From Candidatus Scalindua sp. (GTDB lineage: Bacteria > Planctomycetota > Brocadiia > Brocadiales > Scalinduaceae), in NCBI GenBank assembly GCA_021777035.1, contig JAIQZR010000023.1, positions 1 through 39,686 of the forward strand: 39,686 nucleotides of DNA, read 5' to 3'. The notes beneath the pieces are model-generated. The model was given only the letters and a program-made list of their open reading frames with translations. It was not told the DNA's origin and did not search any database. The position numbers were made by a program, and so were the translations under genes. This document shows positions 36,054-39,686 of the stretch, in pieces. Numbering within the stretch: the stretch's first letter is position 1; every line of letters begins with the position of its first letter.

Positions 36054-36263
36054 CTGATAAATAGCCATTATCATCCGGTTTGGTTTTTGCGTGTAACACG
36101 TATGGCAATCCTTCCCGCCCGTACCGAACTGGCACGTTCGGGCGGGTAGGTTTGCTTTTGTGCATAAATGCAAGGCTAAAGCCTCGCCCTACGTCTCTGC
36201 TGACGATTCGGGTATAAAAAACCGTACTCGCAAAAACCTAACCGGATGCTACTGATAAATAGC
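36054..36263. repeat. MITE-like palindromic element with 12-bp flanking direct repeats
   Basis: Terminal inverted repeats of 20 bp (36072-36091 and 36229-36248, one mismatch; CATCCGGTTTGG... pairs with ...CTAACCGGATG) enclose 177 bp. CTGATAAATAGC occurs on both sides (36054-36065 and 36252-36263). Inside lie a CCCGCCCG...CGGGCGGG stem (36114-36146) and AGGCT-AA-AGCCT. It codes for nothing. The rest of the 36019-36453 gap holds only a short stem-loop. Confidence 0.7.
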
Positions 36264-36325
36264 AGGAATGCTATTTGCGATATCAGATGAAAAACATTTA
36301 TTTCTTAACATTCTACTAAAGAAGC

Positions 36326-36346
36326 AACAACCTGCAAGTTGTTTTT
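36326..36346. terminator. Possible weak terminator, downstream of the PAS gene
   Basis: AACAAC-CTGCAA-GTTGTT stem followed by TTT on the plus strand. On the minus strand it lies about 110 bp past the end of the PAS gene, with only a poor T-rich stretch after it. Confidence 0.3.
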
Positions 36347-36453
36347 GCATGCATTATGAAAAAATTCAATTACATGTTCTTCTACAATTCTATATTCTTA
36401 CTTGCTGTCTCTCGTATTTTTATTCAGAAGGTTTAGACGATGTGTAGGTTATA

Positions 36454-37224
36454 TCATTCATCACTCTCTTCATCATTCTCTTCATCACTCTCTTCATCAC
36501 TCTCTTCATCACTCTCTTCATCACTCTCTTCATCACTCTGCATTAAATATTTGCTATTACATTCAGGGCATACACCATGAGTAAAATCTGCTTTTGTATG
36601 TTTGTGAATATACTCTTCTACCCGATACCAATATCCTTTATCATCACGAATGTTTTTGCACCACGCACATATCGGGATAAGACCTTGAAGTTTTTTAATT
36701 TTATTATTAGCTTTTTGAAGATTGACTACAAGTTTTTCTCTTTTTGCTTCAATTACTTTTCTTTTGGTTATATTGATAAATGAGGCCATCATTCCAACTA
36801 CTAAACCTTTGTGGTTTCTAATACACGATGAAGATACTTCAACAAAAAATTTAGTGCCATCTTTGTGAAGAGCAATAAACTCTTCAGTTTCTCCATCAAC
36901 TGCGTCAATGATTGAATGGATATCAGAAAATGTTTTAATTTCTTTTGAAGCAAAAAGATTAGATGCGTTATGTCCCAAGACTTCATTTTTATCAATAAAT
37001 TCAAACATTCTCAAAAAAGATGTATTAACATACTTAATAATCCCTTCACGGTCAGTAATAATAATTCCACTTATATTAGATTCAATCGCATCAAAAACAA
37101 TATTGAAAACATCATTGGTAGAATCAACATCAACGATATTTTCAACCAACACGTTTATATCTTGAGTGAACCGGGTTTGTGCTGTACCAAATCCTTGATT
37201 AATATGTTTCTTTAACTTTGCCAT
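36454..37224 (-). CDS. PAS-domain sensor with four-cysteine ribbon and acidic repeat tail
   Basis: 256 residues. An N-terminal helical part (1-40), one PAS domain (about 45-155: SGIIITDREGIIKYVN, FIALHKDGTKFFVEVS, ASFINITKRK), a coiled coil (about 155-180), then LQGLIPICAWCKNIRDDKGYW...GVCPEC with C186, C189, C219 and C222, a probable zinc-binding module seen at the end of many PAS and response-regulator proteins. There is no kinase, GGDEF or HTH output domain. The last 27 residues are SDEE repeats encoded by a minisatellite. Function as a signalling adaptor is an inference. Confidence 0.8.
   Translation of the reverse strand: MAKLKKHINQGFGTAQTRFTQDINVLVENIVDVDSTNDVFNIVFDAIESNISGIIITDREGIIKYVNTSFLRMFEFIDKNEVLGHNASNLFASKEIKTFSDIHSIIDAVDGETEEFIALHKDGTKFFVEVSSSCIRNHKGLVVGMMASFINITKRKVIEAKREKLVVNLQKANNKIKKLQGLIPICAWCKNIRDDKGYWYRVEEYIHKHTKADFTHGVCPECNSKYLMQSDEESDEESDEESDEESDEENDEESDE
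36462..36540. repeat. 12-bp minisatellite coding for the SDEE tail
   Basis: Six full units of CACTCTCTTCAT (one with CATT) and a partial seventh. Being a multiple of three, changes in copy number would lengthen or shorten the acidic tail of the PAS protein without a frameshift. Confidence 0.92.
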
Positions 37225-37238
37225 TCTGCTTATTAGAA

Positions 37239-38099
37239 TTAATTCAGATTTATCTTATCTATGCTCTTTACAACAAGAACAGAACAATTACTATGTGTAA
37301 TTATCTTTCGTGCAACACTACCGAGGAGAAATCTCTTCTTTCCCGTAAGACCTTTTGATCCTATAATTACAAGCTTGATTTTTCTTCGATAAGCAGTGTC
37401 AGTAACCATTTCCGCCGGATCGCCCTCAACACATAAAGCATTTGACATAAACGCTACCTTATGCATTTCTTGAAGGTGTGTTTTCCCTATGGCTTCAAAA
37501 GAAAATTCCGGTATGTTGATGGGATAGTCCCAAACATTAAGAAAAGTGATACTTATTTCTTTTGTCAGAAAATGAGATTTTAGAAATGTTGCTGCCGCTT
37601 TGGAATAGACGGAACCGTCTGTTGCTATAAGAATTCTCTTTAAGGTACGTATTTTTTTCTTTACAACAAGAACTGAACATGGAGCGTATGTCGCCACTTT
37701 TTGAGAAACTCCACCTAAAAAGAAAGATCTTGAGCTACTGAGACCTCGTGAACCAAGAATAATCAAATCAGTCTTAAATTCCTTTGCCTTTTCTATAATC
37801 TTATCCGATACATGTCCTTTTTCAATTACAGACGCCACGTCATCCCATCTGCTTTTAAGTTTTTCCACAATACGAGTGTTTTGCTTTTCAGCAGAAACAA
37901 TATCTATGTCAATTTTTTCCTGCATTGCATCTTTAAATAGCTTATGATATACAGCGTCCAAAAACGGAGTAATATGTTTCCTGAGTGGCACTACATGTAA
38001 CACTTTAATTTGTGGCATTTCTGCCAATGGAATCTTCAGAAGGAAATCTACTGCCCATTCTGAATTCTTAGAACCGTCTACAGCTAATATGATATTCAT
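37239..38099 (-). CDS. Universal stress protein, tandem UspA domains
   Basis: 286 residues made of two Usp folds (about 1-147 and 150-280). Both carry the ATP-binding motif: LGSRGLSSSRSFFLGGVSQKV with CSVLVVK, and IGSKGLTGKKRFLLGSVARKI with CSVLVVK. ATP-binding type, probably acting as an internal dimer. It precedes the PAS gene by 14 bp in the same direction, so the two are likely one transcript. Confidence 0.93.
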   Translation of the reverse strand: MNIILAVDGSKNSEWAVDFLLKIPLAEMPQIKVLHVVPLRKHITPFLDAVYHKLFKDAMQEKIDIDIVSAEKQNTRIVEKLKSRWDDVASVIEKGHVSDKIIEKAKEFKTDLIILGSRGLSSSRSFFLGGVSQKVATYAPCSVLVVKKKIRTLKRILIATDGSVYSKAAATFLKSHFLTKEISITFLNVWDYPINIPEFSFEAIGKTHLQEMHKVAFMSNALCVEGDPAEMVTDTAYRRKIKLVIIGSKGLTGKKRFLLGSVARKIITHSNCSVLVVKSIDKINLN

Positions 38100-38215
38100 A
38101 TGTTATGTAATCTCCAAGTAATCAATGTGAAACACTCCCCCAACTGCGGTCAGCAGAACAGCGCCACTTCGTTTCCCGGAACGACTTCGAGAGAGAGGAA
38201 AATGTCATCTTCTTG

Positions 38216-38773
38216 TTAATCAAAGAACATATCCAAAGGGAAAGTGTATGAGATGCCACCCAGTAAATCTCCATGTTTATTGTGCGGATGGCAAATAGTA
38301 CAACCATCAGTAACTATAGAGACACTTGTAGCCGCTTGAAAATAATACTTACCGTCAACTTTTTCTACCTTTTCATAGAATGATTTCCCGTTAATAAATG
38401 CTCCGATTGCATCTCTTTCAAATTTAGTCCTCGGAGTATTCTCAGGATTATGCGGTTCACCGGTTGCGTCAAGCAATCTTGCCTTATACAATTCCTTCGT
38501 ACCCATCTTCTCAAAAACTTTTTTTGATACAGTTAAAGCAGAAAACATGGTCTCATCTTTCACATACTCATCTGTGATAAGCACAATAAAAGCCTTATAC
38601 ATCTCGTCCAGCATTTCTACCGTCTGCCTTGCCCTCTTAGCGGCCTTTTCTATTCCAATATTTTCCACCTTAATATAGCGGTCATGTTTTATCTCTTTGG
38701 CTAACAAATCGAGACAAGATGAATTAAATACAATTGTACAGATAAAACATATTTCTAGAAACCATCTTAGCAT
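38216..38773 (-). CDS. Monohaem Tll0287-like (DUF3365) exported protein
   Basis: 185 residues. An N-terminal hydrophobic signal (about 4-25, a cut after LLAKE region plausible), then a helical sensor-like domain with the DUF3365 pattern FERDAIGAFINGKSFYEKVEKVDGKYYFQAAT and a single c-type haem site CTICH (C158, C161, H162) near the end. Proteins of this type bind one haem in a PAS-like or four-helix fold outside the membrane and are thought to sense redox state or gases. It is 116 bp upstream of the stress-protein gene. Confidence 0.8.
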   Translation of the reverse strand: MLRWFLEICFICTIVFNSSCLDLLAKEIKHDRYIKVENIGIEKAAKRARQTVEMLDEMYKAFIVLITDEYVKDETMFSALTVSKKVFEKMGTKELYKARLLDATGEPHNPENTPRTKFERDAIGAFINGKSFYEKVEKVDGKYYFQAATSVSIVTDGCTICHPHNKHGDLLGGISYTFPLDMFFD

Positions 38774-38988
38774 AAAAACCTTTCTTTATGTATATAGAGT
38801 TAAAAGAAAGAATAAAAAATCTAAATCACTAACAACTTTGCTTAATGGAATACATTCTTCAGCTCTTGCATAATTAGTATCACATTTGTTAAATCACCAA
38901 CGACACAAACTCTCTTTACATCAGAGCCAACTCCCTCCGGTAGCCTAAATATTACTCTGTTGAATTTATTGATTACAATTTCTTTTAC

Positions 38989-39686
38989 CTACTGACCCCC
39001 TACACTATCCAAAAACCCTTCCAGCTTTCTAGTTCTCATAGGATGCTGCAATTTTTTCATCGCTGTTACCTCAATTTGCCTTACTCTTTCGCGGGTTACC
39101 ATAAATCTCTTACCAACTTCTTCAAGCGTATATGCATAACCTCCTATACCGTAACGAAGCTTAATTATTTCCCTTTCGCGATAAGTAAGTGTTTCCAGTA
39201 CGCTTTCTATCTTCTCTTTAAGCATTTTCTGGGAGACAGCTAGAAAAGGAGATTCCATCTTATCATCTTCTATAAAATCTCCAAAAGCACTATCCTCGCT
39301 TTCTCCTACTGCACAATCAAGAGAAATTTGATGTCTTGAAATTTTTAACACCCTTCTGGCTTCAGGCACAGAAATCTTTATCTCCATTGCCATCTCCTCA
39401 ATACTAGGTTCTCTGCCGTTCTCTTGAAGTAATTTCTTTGAACCATTTCTTATTCTACTCATTGCCTCAAACATATGTACCGGTATTCGGATAGTTCTTG
39501 CTTGATCAGCAATCGAGCGAGTTATGGCCTGTCTTATCCACCAGATAGCGTAAGTACTGAATTTAAAACCTCTTCTATATTCATACTTATCAACTGCTCT
39601 CATTAATCCAGTATTTCCTTCCTGTATGAGATCCAGAAAACTTAGACCACGATTCCGGTATTTTTTCGCAATGCTTACTACCAATC
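38989..39686 (-). CDS. rpoD: Primary-type sigma-70 factor, N-terminal part outside the window
   Basis: About 232 visible residues, open to the window edge. Region 2 ([35 protein letters not shown] with the [19 protein letters not shown] core-binding and -10 recognition helix), region 3 ([16 protein letters not shown]) and region 4 ([37 protein letters not shown]) are complete. RpoD/SigA or RpoS-like group; region 1.1 is not visible, so primary or group 2 status is open. The 215-bp gap before the haem-protein gene holds nothing recognisable. Confidence 0.9.
   Translation of the reverse strand, partial: LVVSIAKKYRNRGLSFLDLIQEGNTGLMRAVDKYEYRRGFKFSTYAIWWIRQAITRSIADQARTIRIPVHMFEAMSRIRNGSKKLLQENGREPSIEEMAMEIKISVPEARRVLKISRHQISLDCAVGESEDSAFGDFIEDDKMESPFLAVSQKMLKEKIESVLETLTYREREIIKLRYGIGGYAYTLEEVGKRFMVTRERVRQIEVTAMKKLQHPMRTRKLEGFLDSVGGQ

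Noticed and set aside
36402-36584. Plus-strand reading frame with HHSL repeats
   Set aside because: It is the complement of the SDEE minisatellite of the PAS gene; no ribosome site and no other coding signal.

Overview
The window reads as a chromosomal segment of an AT-rich Gram-negative bacterium. A complete 14-gene complex I operon, an HndC-like long NuoF, a monohaem Tll0287-type protein and the general gene style fit an anammox-type planctomycete (Brocadiales, for example Scalindua or Brocadia relatives). That placement is an inference from gene content, not proven here.

Layout. Positions 1-3300 hold a YbaK-type tRNA deacylase, an ABC-F ATPase and a 23S-IVS-type four-helix-bundle protein gene bracketed by two arrays of a 9-bp repeat. 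Positions 3298-18502 (minus strand) are nuoA to nuoN in canonical order, with long NuoF, formate-dehydrogenase-like NuoG and palindromic repeats in several gene gaps. Positions 18642-22309 (minus) are hpt, trkH/ktrB, trkA/ktrA and an orphan parA running in the same direction towards nuoA. Positions 22763-25329 (plus) are a bacterioferritin, cysK and cysE, with palindromic repeat elements in front of the first two.

Positions 25334-31026 are the most interesting part: a decaying integron. A truncated integron-type tyrosine recombinase (minus) sits head-to-head with a plus-strand cassette array. The array holds PIN, BrnT, VapBC, a second BrnT-like pair, HigBA-like and Phd/RelE modules, plus two frameshifted cassette genes (AlkD-like DNA-alkylation-repair protein, SAM methyltransferase) that I could only see by reading across frames. 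The cassettes are separated by attC-like sites whose paired R''/R' and L''/L' arms and unpaired bases can be read directly. Three toxin-antitoxin cassettes share one promoter design: an inverted repeat in or over the -35/-10 spacer and a start codon close to the predicted +1.

Positions 31078-39686 (minus) are mgtE, a large MscK-type mechanosensitive channel, a 177-bp palindromic MITE-like element flanked by 12-bp direct repeats, a PAS/zinc-ribbon protein with a minisatellite-encoded acidic tail, a tandem universal stress protein, a monohaem DUF3365 protein and the C-terminal part of a primary-type sigma factor cut by the window edge.

The genes form ordinary housekeeping blocks (respiration, K+ and Mg2+ transport, purine salvage, cysteine synthesis, iron storage, osmotic and general stress) interrupted by one accessory island. 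No rRNA, tRNA or CRISPR array was seen.
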